NCBI GenBank assembly: GCA_030628245.1 | Contig: DAOVRI010000012.1 | Span: 1 to 15,272, forward strand | Length of the DNA stretch: 15,272 nt | Source: Dehalococcoidales bacterium | GTDB taxonomy: Bacteria; Chloroflexota; Dehalococcoidia; Dehalococcoidales; RBG-16-60-22 | Direction of reading: 5' to 3' | Shown: piece by piece, positions 1 to 7,575 of the stretch | How positions within the stretch are numbered: position 1 is the stretch's first letter | Layout: the number at the start of each line of letters is the position of its first letter | Program-made: the position numbers and the translations under genes | The notes under the pieces: generated by a model | Seen by the model: the letters and a program-made list of their open reading frames with translations, nothing else | Database searches by the model: none | What the model was told of the DNA's origin: nothing

Positions 1-2
1 AT

Positions 3-176
3 CAACCCACCCTGAGCGACAGGAATAGTCGTGAGAAATGGGAGGACAGAGGGAAAAAGACTACCTGGGAAAAGGCTGCCGAAACTGTAAAAGCTATTCT
101 GGAAAGCCCTGCCGATGCCTTGCCCGATGTGGTAAGAAGCCGAGTATTATCGGAGATAAAGGGTATCGTGGACTGA
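3..176 (+). CDS. MttB-family methyltransferase, C-terminal end (partial)
   Basis: An open frame enters from the left edge and ends at TGA 174-176, leaving 57 residues. The tail carries the pattern D-R-N-S-x-x-x-W-E near its start and ends in a Pro-Asp-rich helix, which matches the usual C-terminus of the trimethylamine/glycine betaine methyltransferase (MttB/MtgB) superfamily. Such proteins transfer a methyl group from a methylated amine to a cognate corrinoid protein. The next gene, 30 bp downstream, encodes such a corrinoid protein, which supports the call. Whether this copy has an in-frame pyrrolysine codon cannot be seen because the central part lies outside the window. Family assignment rests on a short tail plus context. 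Confidence 0.72.
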   Translation, partial: QPTLSDRNSREKWEDRGKKTTWEKAAETVKAILESPADALPDVVRSRVLSEIKGIVD

Positions 177-206
177 CACATACTGTTGATATGAGAGGAG
201 ACAGGG

Positions 207-905
207 ATGTCTGAGGACATTATCGAATTGATAAAAAAGAATGTTATCCAGGGACGGGTTACGCAGGACGACGAAGGCATTGAGGAGGGCATGGTCGGCC
301 AGCCCGGGGTAACCGAGCTCATTAAGGAGGCGCTTGCCTCGGATGTGGATGTCTCTGGCATTATAAACAAAGGACTCACAGCATCGATGGAAGTCGTGGG
401 GCAGAAGTTTGAGAATGAGGAGTACTATATACCCGATATGCTGGCCTCGGCAGAGGCCGTAGGAGCCGCCATGGAGATACTGGAGCCGCACCTGGCTAAA
501 AGCGGAGTCAAGCCGAAGGGAAAGATACTTATCGCTACGGTGAAGGGCGACATGCACGACATCGGCAAGAACATCGTATCGATACTGCTGCGGGGCGCCG
601 GCTATATGGTAAAAGACCTCGGCAATGATGTCGAAACCGGGGATATTGTCGAGGCTGTCCGGGAGGAGAAGCCCGATTTTCTCGGGCTATCGGCGCTGCT
701 CACCAGCACCATGGTAAACATGGAAGACACGATTAAGGCACTCAAGGAAAACGGCCTCAGGGACAGAGTGAAGATAATCATCGGCGGGGCGCCTTTATCG
801 CAGGAGTACGCCGAGAGTATCGGCGCCGACGGCTATGGCGCCGACGGTTTTCATGCTATATCCGTGATTGAATCCTTGAACAGTGGTGATTCCCTCGATA
901 GTTAG
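207..905 (+). CDS. Methyltransferase cognate corrinoid protein (MttC/MtbC-like), copy 1
   Basis: This 232-aa protein is a cytoplasmic cobalamin carrier that accepts the methyl group from an MttB-type enzyme and hands it to a downstream methyltransferase. Residues 1 to about 90 form the helical cap domain of the B12-binding family. Residues about 105-220 form the Rossmann-like cobalamin domain, with the lower-axial-ligand motif D115-x-H117-x-x-G120, the S162-x-L164 motif and the G193-G194 motif. Length is typical for the family. The ATG at 207 follows a good Shine-Dalgarno (GAGGAG, about 195-200). It lies 30 bp after the upstream MttB-like stop and 39 bp before the next methyltransferase, so co-transcription is expected. 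Its gapless alignment with the second corrinoid protein of this operon gives about 142 identities in 227 positions. Confidence 0.93.
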   Translation: MSEDIIELIKKNVIQGRVTQDDEGIEEGMVGQPGVTELIKEALASDVDVSGIINKGLTASMEVVGQKFENEEYYIPDMLASAEAVGAAMEILEPHLAKSGVKPKGKILIATVKGDMHDIGKNIVSILLRGAGYMVKDLGNDVETGDIVEAVREEKPDFLGLSALLTSTMVNMEDTIKALKENGLRDRVKIIIGGAPLSQEYAESIGADGYGADGFHAISVIESLNSGDSLDS

Positions 906-944
906 CCTCTAACTGCCGACGGCATATCAATAAGGAGGAACGAA

Positions 945-2486
945 GTGCCCAGAGAAGGAATTTTAATCAGCAATCCCTTAGAAAGGTTATCCGGCGAGCA
1001 GGTCCGGCAGATTCACGACGCTTCTATCGAGATACTGAACGACCCGGGGCTGCTGTGCTTTAACAAAAAGGCTGCCGAGATATTTCAGAGTCGCGGGGCT
1101 AAGGTTGCCGGCGTTTCCGGCAGCGATACTCCCTGCTGGACCGTGAAGATTCCGGAAAAACTCGTTACCGGCGCCCTTGACAGTGCGCCCAAAACGGTGA
1201 CGCTGGGAGCCAGAAACCCGGATAATGCCCTCATCATGAAGGGAGACGAGCCGAGGGTATTCTTCATCACCGGCTCGGAGACAAATATGTGGCTGGATGT
1301 CGATTTCCCGACCTACGTCAATAAGTCGGACCCCGGAAAAGAAATCAAAGTGCCTGAATTTCAGCCGCGCCGCGGCATGGTGGCCGATTTGTGCGATTCG
1401 GCGCATGTCTGCGAGCACTTGGAATCCGTCGACGGCTATATACGGACGGTCAACATCCAGGATAAAGATATTACCGGAGATAACAAGGACGTCAACAAGT
1501 TCTTTGCCTGCCTGAACAACACCACCAAACATGTCATGTCCGGCCTGACCAGCCTGAACCAGCTGGATAACGTGGTGAAGATGGCGGAGATGATTGCCGG
1601 CGGCCCGGATAAACTTAAAGAGAACCCCATAATATCATTTATCACCTGCCTGGTGAAGAGCCCGCTGCAGTTCGTCGATGATACCACCGAGACCTTCATG
1701 GAAGTGTGTCAAAGAGGTCTGCCCATAGTGGTCTCATCCTCGCCGCAGGCCGGGACCTCCGCGCCCATCAAAGAAGCGGGCATCATGGCTCAAATTAATG
1801 CCGAGGTTTTAGCCGGTATTACCCTGGGTCAGCTGGTGAACAGGGGAACGCCGGTGCTCTACGGCAGCGTGCCGGTGAGGGCACGCATGGATACGCTGGG
1901 CGATTCCTACGGGTCGATAGAGACCAGCCAGTATAACATCGACTGCGTGCAGATGGCGCGATTTTACAAATTGCCGAATTACTCCACCTCGGGCGTCTGC
2001 GATACCAAGATACCCGGGCAGCAGTCGTCGATTGAGAGGTTGTTCTCCGATATCGTGGTCACGCTGAGCGGCCCGCAATTTTTACACTGTGCCTTCGGCC
2101 TGCTGGACTGCAACTCCGTGTTCTGTCTGCTCCAGGCCGTCCTGGATGACACACATTTCCAGATGATTAAATTCTTCCTGAAATCGCCGCGCATCAACGA
2201 ACAGGAGCTTGAAACGGTCAAGAAACAAATAAGGGAAGTAGTGGCGACGCCGCAGAAGATGTTCATCAACTATATCCGCCCGGTCATGCGCAGCGGGGAA
2301 ATTTCGCCGCCTTATCCCTTCGAAGGAGACGGCGATAGTGATAGCGTCTTCGCTTTAGCCAACGAGCGTTTACAGGAGCTCAGGGCAAAACCCGTGGAGC
2401 ATATCGACCCGGATACCACCGCCAGAATATTCCGGGAGATACCCGGTCTGCTGCCCAGGCTCAATGTCTACAAAGGGGAAAGATAA
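945..2486 (+). CDS. MttB-family (trimethylamine/glycine betaine-type) corrinoid methyltransferase, non-pyrrolysine
   Basis: This 513-aa protein belongs to the MttB superfamily, TIM-barrel enzymes that methylate a corrinoid protein from quaternary or tertiary amines. The N-terminus (residues 14-50) has the typical LSGEQVRQIHDASIEIL start. The core includes a C-L-N-N-T-T-K-H segment near 189-196 and a Ser/Gly-rich stretch near 263-275. There is no in-frame TAG, so it is of the non-pyrrolysine type like glycine betaine methyltransferase MtgB; the substrate cannot be read from sequence. The start is GTG at 945, chosen because AAGGAGG at 932-938 sits just upstream. The tail lacks the D-R-x-S-x-x-x-W motif seen in the preceding MttB-like fragment and has an acidic Gly/Asp/Ser stretch (about 460-467) instead. 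It ends 2 bp before the second corrinoid gene. Confidence 0.9.
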   Translation: MPREGILISNPLERLSGEQVRQIHDASIEILNDPGLLCFNKKAAEIFQSRGAKVAGVSGSDTPCWTVKIPEKLVTGALDSAPKTVTLGARNPDNALIMKGDEPRVFFITGSETNMWLDVDFPTYVNKSDPGKEIKVPEFQPRRGMVADLCDSAHVCEHLESVDGYIRTVNIQDKDITGDNKDVNKFFACLNNTTKHVMSGLTSLNQLDNVVKMAEMIAGGPDKLKENPIISFITCLVKSPLQFVDDTTETFMEVCQRGLPIVVSSSPQAGTSAPIKEAGIMAQINAEVLAGITLGQLVNRGTPVLYGSVPVRARMDTLGDSYGSIETSQYNIDCVQMARFYKLPNYSTSGVCDTKIPGQQSSIERLFSDIVVTLSGPQFLHCAFGLLDCNSVFCLLQAVLDDTHFQMIKFFLKSPRINEQELETVKKQIREVVATPQKMFINYIRPVMRSGEISPPYPFEGDGDSDSVFALANERLQELRAKPVEHIDPDTTARIFREIPGLLPRLNVYKGER

Positions 2487-2488
2487 TC

Positions 2489-3172
2489 ATGAGTGAAGAT
2501 ATCATTAGTATGATAAAGGAAAATGTCATTCAGGGAAGAAAGACCCGCGACGATATGGGAATCGACGAAACGCTGTCCGGGACACCGGGCGTGCTGGAGC
2601 TGACGGAGTCGGCCCTGGGAAACAACATCTCGCCGGAAGCAATAATCAAGCAAGCTCTCACTCCGGGAATGGAAGTCGTCGGCGAGAAATTTTCCACCAA
2701 GGAATACTTCATACCGGATATGCTGGCCTCCGCCGACGCCGTCGGCGCGGCCATGGACATACTGAAACCGCTCCTTGAAGAATCGAACGTGGAAACCAAA
2801 GGTAAATTCGTTATCGCCACGGTAAAAGGTGACATTCACGACATCGGTAAGAACATCGTAGCCATTCTGCTCAAGGGCGCCGGCTATCAGGTCAACGACA
2901 TCGGCATAGACGTACCGGAGGATAAAATAATCAACGTGGTCAGGGAAGAGCAGCCGGATTACCTCGGCCTTTCCGCCCTGCTGACCACTACCATGACTTC
3001 AATGGAAAGCGTCATCAAGGCGCTAAAGGAGAATAACCTCAGAGATAACGTAAAAGTCCTTATCGGGGGAGCGGCCGTCTCCGATGAGTATGCCCGGGAA
3101 ATCGGCGCCGATGCCTTTTGCGCCGACGGTTTCCAGGCTATCAGGGTGCTGGAAGAGTTTGAGACAACATAG
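2489..3172 (+). CDS. Methyltransferase cognate corrinoid protein (MttC/MtbC-like), copy 2
   Basis: This is a 227-aa cobalamin-binding methyl carrier, paralogous to the corrinoid protein two genes upstream. Cap domain residues are 1 to about 90. The B12 domain has D115-x-H117-x-x-G120, S162-x-L164 and G193-G194 at positions identical to the first copy. The gapless hand alignment gives about 63% identity, with the highest divergence at 41-60, 141-150 and the C-terminal tail. The ATG at 2489 is 2 bp after the methyltransferase stop and its ribosome-binding site (AAGGGGAAAG) lies inside the end of that gene, which implies translational coupling. It is most simply the partner of the methyltransferase immediately upstream, while copy 1 would serve the truncated one. 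Confidence 0.93.
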   Translation: MSEDIISMIKENVIQGRKTRDDMGIDETLSGTPGVLELTESALGNNISPEAIIKQALTPGMEVVGEKFSTKEYFIPDMLASADAVGAAMDILKPLLEESNVETKGKFVIATVKGDIHDIGKNIVAILLKGAGYQVNDIGIDVPEDKIINVVREEQPDYLGLSALLTTTMTSMESVIKALKENNLRDNVKVLIGGAAVSDEYAREIGADAFCADGFQAIRVLEEFETT

Positions 3173-3217
3173 GCGTAACTGACACGTATTGGTGATTGAA
3201 TTTAAAGGAGAGTAATC

Positions 3218-4705
3218 ATGGCAGGAATTGCGGGAGTCCTCGGAAACGACAACGGCGAACTCAAGCGAATGCTGGAGACAATCAAATACCGGGGCCCGCA
3301 CGAGACCTGGGAAAACAAACAAAGTCCGGTAAACCTGGGCTGCCTGGAGTTGAACGTGGGCGGAAACTGTAAGGACGGCGCGCACCATGCTTATGACGAT
3401 GAGGTAGCCGCCATCATTGACGGGCGAGTCTATAACCCGGAAAAAGGCAGCATGACCGATGCCGAGGCAGTAATCGCCTTATACAAAAAATACGGCATCC
3501 GGTTCGCCGGCAAGCTGAACGGGGACTTCGCCTGCGCCGTATCCGACGGCGGGCAACTGATATTAGCCCGCGACTGGGCAGGTATTAAACCTCTTTACTA
3601 CGGCCATAGCGATGGTAAATTATGCTTCGCCTCTGAAGCCAAGGCGCTGGTAGGTATCGCCGACGATGTGAAAGAGTTCCCCCCGGGATACGTTTACTCG
3701 CGGGAACATGGCTTTCAGAAATATCCATCGGAAGCTGTTGAGACACCGGAGTTTGAAGATTATGAGCAGGGTAAAAAGGTAATACGCGAGCTGCTGATAA
3801 AAGCCATCGAGAAGCGCTTGAAGGATAACGCTGTGGGTGGTGTCCTGCTCAGTGGTGGCCTGGACAGCAGCCTGATAACCTACATGGCCCACGAGATAAA
3901 CCCGGATATAGAATGCTTTACCGCCAGCATGGAGGAAGGTCAGGACCTGCCGCTGGCCAGGGATGTCACCAAGTACCTGGGTGTCAAACATCACGTTTTG
4001 ATGTTCGGTGAAAAGGAAATTAAGGAGATACTGCCCCTGGCGATTCACCATCAGGAGATGTACGAGGAGAGCTGTGTCCACGGGGCAATCGCCAATTTCC
4101 TGGTCGGGCGCTTTGTCAGTCCACACACAAAAGTTGTACTGACGGGTGAAGGCGCCGATGAGTTTCTCGGCGGGTATGACGGCCAGTTCAGAAAGGGAGA
4201 GAACCCGGAGGAAGTCGCCAGCATCGTCGACAGGCTCATCAACGTGGCCCACAATACCGCCCTGCAGAGGCTGGACAGACTGAACGCCGCCAATTCTTAC
4301 GAGAGCCGCACGCCTTTCCTGGACGCCGGAGTGATGGACTTCAGCCTTAAAATACCGATACAGTATAAGATTCACGGGGAAGAGCAGACCGGCAAGTGGA
4401 TAGTGCGCCAGGCCTTCGAAGGCTGCCTGCCCGACCATATTATCTACCAGACCAAGCGGTTCTTCGCTCAGGGCTCCGGCGTAGCCTATATCATGCGGGC
4501 GCAGGCCGAAAGAGAAGTATCCCGGGCTGAGCTTGATGAGTTCAACAAGGTTGAGGGGAATCCGTATCTGTCCTCGGTAGAGGAACTGTATTATTACCGA
4601 ATCTTCAAAGAGGCATTCTCCCAGCCTGTCTACGACAAGCTGGTGGGCAGGTGGGACCCACTCAGGCCAGCATTTTTCCGCGATATTGAAAAAGCGACCG
4701 GTTAG
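3218..4705 (+). CDS. Asparagine synthetase-like amidoligase with an inactivated glutaminase domain
   Basis: This 495-aa protein has the two-domain layout of class-II glutamine-dependent asparagine synthetases (AsnB): an Ntn-type glutaminase domain (1 to about 175) and an ATP-pyrophosphatase/synthetase domain (about 185-495). The synthetase half shows the PP-loop S212-G-G-L-D-S-S218, the T-G-E-G-A-D-E motif (309-315) and an S-R-T-P-F-L-D segment (363-369), so AMP-forming activation of a carboxylate is plausible. In the N-terminal half the catalytic Cys2 is Ala. The usual R-L-S-I segment reads L-E-L-N, losing its Gln-binding Arg, and the N-G-E motif reads D-G-R (68-70). It should not use glutamine, as in beta-lactam synthetase. 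Ammonia-dependent or other amide formation is possible. It starts at ATG 3218 after AAAGGAGAG, 45 bp behind the corrinoid gene, and probably ends this operon. Confidence 0.87.
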   Translation: MAGIAGVLGNDNGELKRMLETIKYRGPHETWENKQSPVNLGCLELNVGGNCKDGAHHAYDDEVAAIIDGRVYNPEKGSMTDAEAVIALYKKYGIRFAGKLNGDFACAVSDGGQLILARDWAGIKPLYYGHSDGKLCFASEAKALVGIADDVKEFPPGYVYSREHGFQKYPSEAVETPEFEDYEQGKKVIRELLIKAIEKRLKDNAVGGVLLSGGLDSSLITYMAHEINPDIECFTASMEEGQDLPLARDVTKYLGVKHHVLMFGEKEIKEILPLAIHHQEMYEESCVHGAIANFLVGRFVSPHTKVVLTGEGADEFLGGYDGQFRKGENPEEVASIVDRLINVAHNTALQRLDRLNAANSYESRTPFLDAGVMDFSLKIPIQYKIHGEEQTGKWIVRQAFEGCLPDHIIYQTKRFFAQGSGVAYIMRAQAEREVSRAELDEFNKVEGNPYLSSVEELYYYRIFKEAFSQPVYDKLVGRWDPLRPAFFRDIEKATG

Positions 4706-4753
4706 AGTTTATATTGCCACAGTCAATTATTTCGGGAAGATTTCGTGTGGATT

Positions 4754-4782
4754 GAGGCTAAAAAATCGTTAGCTTCCGCCTC
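4754..4782. other. Stem-loop in the gap after the amidoligase gene
   Basis: GCTAA (4757-4761) and TTAGC (4769-4773) form a short hairpin with a 7-nt loop, nested in an alternative GAGGC/GCCTC pairing (4754-4758 with 4778-4782). There is no following T-run, so it is not a convincing intrinsic terminator, though it lies where the methyltransferase operon should end. Confidence 0.25.
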
Positions 4783-4885
4783 TCCTAACATGAGCGTTTC
4801 GGTTCTCCTCCACTAAAATCACCAGGGGCTATCTCAACATATACCAGGCCTGCCTTTTCGTTTCACACTAACATTGGAGTCGTAT

Positions 4886-4945
4886 ATGGCTGTTAAAATT
4901 CTGGTTGTTGAAGATGACCCTAATCTACTGGCCAACATCGAATAA
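4886..4945 (+). pseudogene. Response regulator receiver-domain stub (5' remnant)
   Basis: A 19-codon frame starts at ATG 4886 and stops at TAA 4943-4945. It reads MAVKILVVEDDPNLLANIE, the canonical first strand and acidic pair of a receiver domain. A GGAG lies about 8 bp upstream. The domain breaks off about 100 residues early and no continuation is seen downstream before the kinase gene on the other strand. This looks like the 5' end of a deleted OmpR-type or similar regulator. It is unrelated in orientation to the intact regulator at 6134-6799. Confidence 0.6.
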
Positions 4946-4984
4946 AACGAGCTTTTATTCACATTCAATTTGAAACACGGCCGA

Positions 4985-6106
4985 CTATCCCGGTAACTCC
5001 ACAATTATGCTTGTACCTTTGTCCGGTTGCGATTGTACGGTTAGCGTGCCGCCGACTAGCTGGGCACGCTCCTGCATTCCTGTTAAGCCAAGCTTGCCGT
5101 TCTTGGCCAAGTCGCCTATCTTCTCGGGAAGGTTAAAGCCCTTGCCATTATCGCTGATGGTTATTCTTGTCCTGCTCTTGTCGAACTCAACCGTAATTCC
5201 AGCTTTGGTGGCACCGGAGTGTCGCCACACGTTCCTCAGCGCCTCCTGAGTAATGCGGAAGAGCGCTATCGTCGCCTCTTCCGGTAGGCGATGTTTTTCA
5301 CCCACGATATTGACCTCGGTCGCTACTCCTGAATACTCTGTAACACTGGAAGCCAGCCACTCCAGCGCCGGTAGCAGTCCCAGGCGGTCCAGTGCTGCCG
5401 GCCGCAGGTCCTGGCTCAAACGGCGGACCCCCCGCAGAATGTTATCAGTCTGCTGCCATAGCTCCTCCATGTGGAGGCGAGTATCCTCGGACAGTCCTTT
5501 ATCACCGGAGGCGAGAGCGTCTAACTGGCGGGAAAGCACCACCAGAGCCTGGATGGTATCATCATGCAGTTCATGGGAGATGCGCTTTCTTTCTTCCTCC
5601 TGGGCTCTGGTGGCCTGTTGTAAATAATAGCGGAGGTTTTGCTGCATCACGCTCAATTCTTCAGAAATCTTTTGCTGCTCCCATTGGGCTGCTTCCAGCT
5701 GCGTGCGGTATTCCCGTTCCCGGCGTAGCGACGAGAAACTGATGGCCAGTACATTGCCAATGACGAAAACGGCGCCGGTTTCAAAAAGGGCATCCATCGG
5801 ATGCAGTGAGATAAAGATAGCTCGGGGTAACAGAGCGGCGAGAGCGGCCAGTGAAGTGATGAAGGCCCCCCTCCAACCAAACAGGAAACCACACCACACT
5901 ATCGGTGCCAGATAGAGGATTCTCTCAAAGGCATGTCTGTCTAAGCTAAAACTAGCGGTTAGTTGGCTGAGGAAAGCCGGGTGCGCCAGAGCTTCCTCAT
6001 AATGGGGTAGCGTAATAAGTGCAAGTATAACTAGAATAAACCAGAATCCTGGCCTTCGAAGGATTCTCATCAGCCAGTTTATTGCTGAATATTGAGTTAC
6101 AGCCAT
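4985..6106 (-). CDS. NarL/DesK-type membrane sensor histidine kinase
   Basis: This 373-aa protein is the sensor of a two-component system. The N-terminal third is hydrophobic, with segments near 20-34, 62-77, 82-100 and 107-126, so it sits in the cytoplasmic membrane with almost no extracellular loop. Residues about 130-170 form a charged coiled-coil linker. The HisKA_3 dimerization box holds the phosphorylated His178 in I-S-H-E-L-H-D-D. The HATPase_c domain (about 270-373) has the N-box around E288-A-L-R-N, the G1 box D319-N-G-K-G-F and the G2 box G-L-T-G-M. Length and order are typical. The gene lies 27 bp downstream of the response regulator on the same strand, so both form one operon. The stimulus is unknown; a membrane-embedded sensor without a periplasmic domain suggests envelope or intramembrane sensing. 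Confidence 0.93.
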   Translation of the reverse strand: MAVTQYSAINWLMRILRRPGFWFILVILALITLPHYEEALAHPAFLSQLTASFSLDRHAFERILYLAPIVWCGFLFGWRGAFITSLAALAALLPRAIFISLHPMDALFETGAVFVIGNVLAISFSSLRREREYRTQLEAAQWEQQKISEELSVMQQNLRYYLQQATRAQEEERKRISHELHDDTIQALVVLSRQLDALASGDKGLSEDTRLHMEELWQQTDNILRGVRRLSQDLRPAALDRLGLLPALEWLASSVTEYSGVATEVNIVGEKHRLPEEATIALFRITQEALRNVWRHSGATKAGITVEFDKSRTRITISDNGKGFNLPEKIGDLAKNGKLGLTGMQERAQLVGGTLTVQSQPDKGTSIIVELPG

Positions 6107-6133
6107 ACTTTGAATTATCCCGGTGCTAATTTC

Positions 6134-6799
6134 TCAAGTCACATCGTCAAGGGTAACCCAGCCTTCTTTTAAGGCGCGCACCACCGCTTCAGTCCGCGAG
6201 CTGACCTGCAGTTTGTTAAAGATATGTCCCAGGTGAGCTTGAACAGTGCGCAAGCTGAGAAAAAGCTCATCGGCAATCTCCTGATTGCTTAAGCCACGGG
6301 TTGCCAACCGGAGCACCTCCGTCTCTCGCTCGCTCAGGACTTCTGTTTGCTTGTTAGCGGCTGCTTTATCGACGGCAGGTACGAAGCGATTAAGCACTTT
6401 ACGGGCAATCGTCGGATGAAGTACTGACTCCCCGGCGTATACCTGCCGTACGGCATCAACGAGTTCTCTACCCCGGACGCTTTTTAGCAGGTAACCGGCC
6501 GCTCCAGCCTCTAAAAGCCCGAAGACGAACTGGTCATCATCATAAGCCGAAAGTATCAGCACGGCCACGGCAGGATAAAGCGCCTTGATTTGTCTGGTGG
6601 CTTCAATGCCATCTACTACGGGCATGGCTATGTCGATGATAGCAACATCCGGCTTGGAACTACCGGCTAACCTTACCGCTTCCTCACCATCTACAGCCTC
6701 AGCAACGACGACCAGGTCTGGCTCCCGTTCCAGAATCTGCCGCGTACCCTCCCGTACCACGGCATGGTCGTCAGCTATTAGTATTTTTATCTTACCCAT
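6134..6799 (-). CDS. NarL/LuxR-family response regulator
   Basis: This 221-aa protein is the partner of the histidine kinase encoded downstream. The receiver domain (1 to about 120) contains the acidic pair D10-D11, the phosphoacceptor D56 in I-I-D-I-A-M-P, a Ser in L-S-A-Y (about 84) and Lys106. A linker leads to a GerE/LuxR-type helix-turn-helix at about 155-215, with L-S-E-R-E-T-E-V-L-R and the recognition segment S-L-R-T-V-Q-A-H-L. It binds DNA as a transcription factor once phosphorylated. The ATG at 6799 matches the usual N-terminus M-x-K-I-K-I-L-I-A-D-D-H. An inverted 7-2-7 heptamer repeat about 100 bp upstream could be an autoregulatory site. Confidence 0.94.
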   Translation of the reverse strand: MGKIKILIADDHAVVREGTRQILEREPDLVVVAEAVDGEEAVRLAGSSKPDVAIIDIAMPVVDGIEATRQIKALYPAVAVLILSAYDDDQFVFGLLEAGAAGYLLKSVRGRELVDAVRQVYAGESVLHPTIARKVLNRFVPAVDKAAANKQTEVLSERETEVLRLATRGLSNQEIADELFLSLRTVQAHLGHIFNKLQVSSRTEAVVRALKEGWVTLDDVT

Positions 6800-6897
6800 T
6801 ATATACGCCTTTTTACCCGGATATCTTTACGCTAATCATACACCCTGCTGACTAAGTACTCAATCGTCACAATTACTTAATGCAAAACCCACCAACG

Positions 6898-6913
6898 TAG
6901 GTATTAATGCCTA
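6898..6913. promoter_or_regulatory. Candidate operator: inverted 7-2-7 heptamers
   Basis: TAGGTAT-TA-ATGCCTA is two inverted heptamers (ATACCTA and ATGCCTA when read the same way) separated by 2 bp. NarL-type regulators are known to bind 7-2-7 inverted heptamers. It lies about 100 bp upstream of the response regulator start. The function is inferred from geometry and position only. Confidence 0.35.
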
Positions 6914-6981
6914 GGATTTTAAGGTTAGAAAAGCGAGTTACTCAGAAGAAGGTCGGTCCGGAGCGAGAAATACTACAAGAA

Positions 6982-7189
6982 ATGGAGTACGACACCGCCC
7001 TTACCGAGGCACTCAAGCGATATACAAGGGATTGAGCAGCCAGAAAAGGAGCTGTCTTTCTGTGAAATGCTCAAAGAAGCGCAGGAAACGGGCACCCCGT
7101 TTTACTTCGCTAAAGAGAATGAGACTTGCCTGGGAACAGCACTATTGGGAATGGAGGATATGCCCTCAGCGCTGTGTCGTCGACTTTAA
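6982..7189 (+). pseudogene. DUF169-family protein remnant (frameshifted, internally deleted)
   Basis: An ATG at 6982 opens M-E-Y-D-T-A-L-T-E-A-L-K, like a DUF169 N-terminus, but stops at TGA 7033-7035. In the next frame, about 7028-7189, the peptide contains E-K-E-L-S-F-C-E-M-L-K-E-A followed by F-Y-F-A-K-E-N-E-T-C and G-T-A-L-L-G-M. This resembles the conserved Cys-rich core of DUF169 proteins (C-x3-K-x-A, then E-x-x-x-C-x-x-G-x-A-x-L-G). The conserved P-V-A-V segment that should lie between is missing, and the frame ends at TAA 7187-7189 where the sequence runs into the livM remnant on the other strand. It is therefore a broken gene joined to unrelated DNA. Recognition is by eye. Confidence 0.5.
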
Positions 7190-7575
7190 CAAGGCACGGT
7201 AAACTCGTGTCTTGCGTAAAGTACCCGTAATGCCCTGTGGCGCCAACAGCATTATGCCGACCAGTATCACACCCTGTATGATAAGGCTGATTTCGGCATA
7301 CCTTGCCAGCAGGAAGTATAAAACCACCACTACTATCGTTCCGACGATAGGCCCTTCTTCGATGCCTTCCCCTCCTATAACCGTGGCGAGCATTATGATG
7401 ATGAGCCACCGTACGCTGAAAGCGCTGGATGGCTCGATATATCCCTGAAAAACATAAAAGATTGTCCCGGCAATGCCGGTCACAAAAGCGGAAATGACAA
7501 ATGAGAAAACCTTTAATTTATAAACGTTTATCCCGGAGCTTGCCGCCGTGACATCGTTATCGCGGATTGCCGCCC
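7166..7575 (-). pseudogene. livM: Branched-chain amino acid ABC transporter permease (livM-type), C-terminal remnant
   Basis: On the - strand the peptide from A-A-I-R-D-N-D-V-T-A-A to the stop at 7166-7168 matches the C-terminal third of LivM permeases. It has the R-A-I-R-(D/E)-N-(D/E) motif and G-I-N-V-Y-K-L-K. Three hydrophobic segments follow, the first containing F-V-I-S-A-F-V-T-G-I-A-G. Then come the V-I-G-G-x-G-x-x-x-G-P-I-V-G motif and the terminal A-P-Q-G-I-T-G. About two thirds of a normal permease (roughly 300 aa) is absent. The frame continues upstream into the livK remnant in a meaningless reading, so the 5' end has been lost in a deletion. No start or ribosome-binding site of its own is visible. 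Confidence 0.78.

Noticed and set aside
945..2486. Pyrrolysine-containing trimethylamine methyltransferase
   Set aside because: There is no in-frame TAG in the 513-codon gene, so it is not the amber-decoded MttB type.
2489..3172. Methionine synthase cobalamin domain
   Set aside because: The length, the stand-alone cap plus B12 domain and the position behind an MttB-type gene point to a methylamine-type corrinoid protein, not a MetH fragment.
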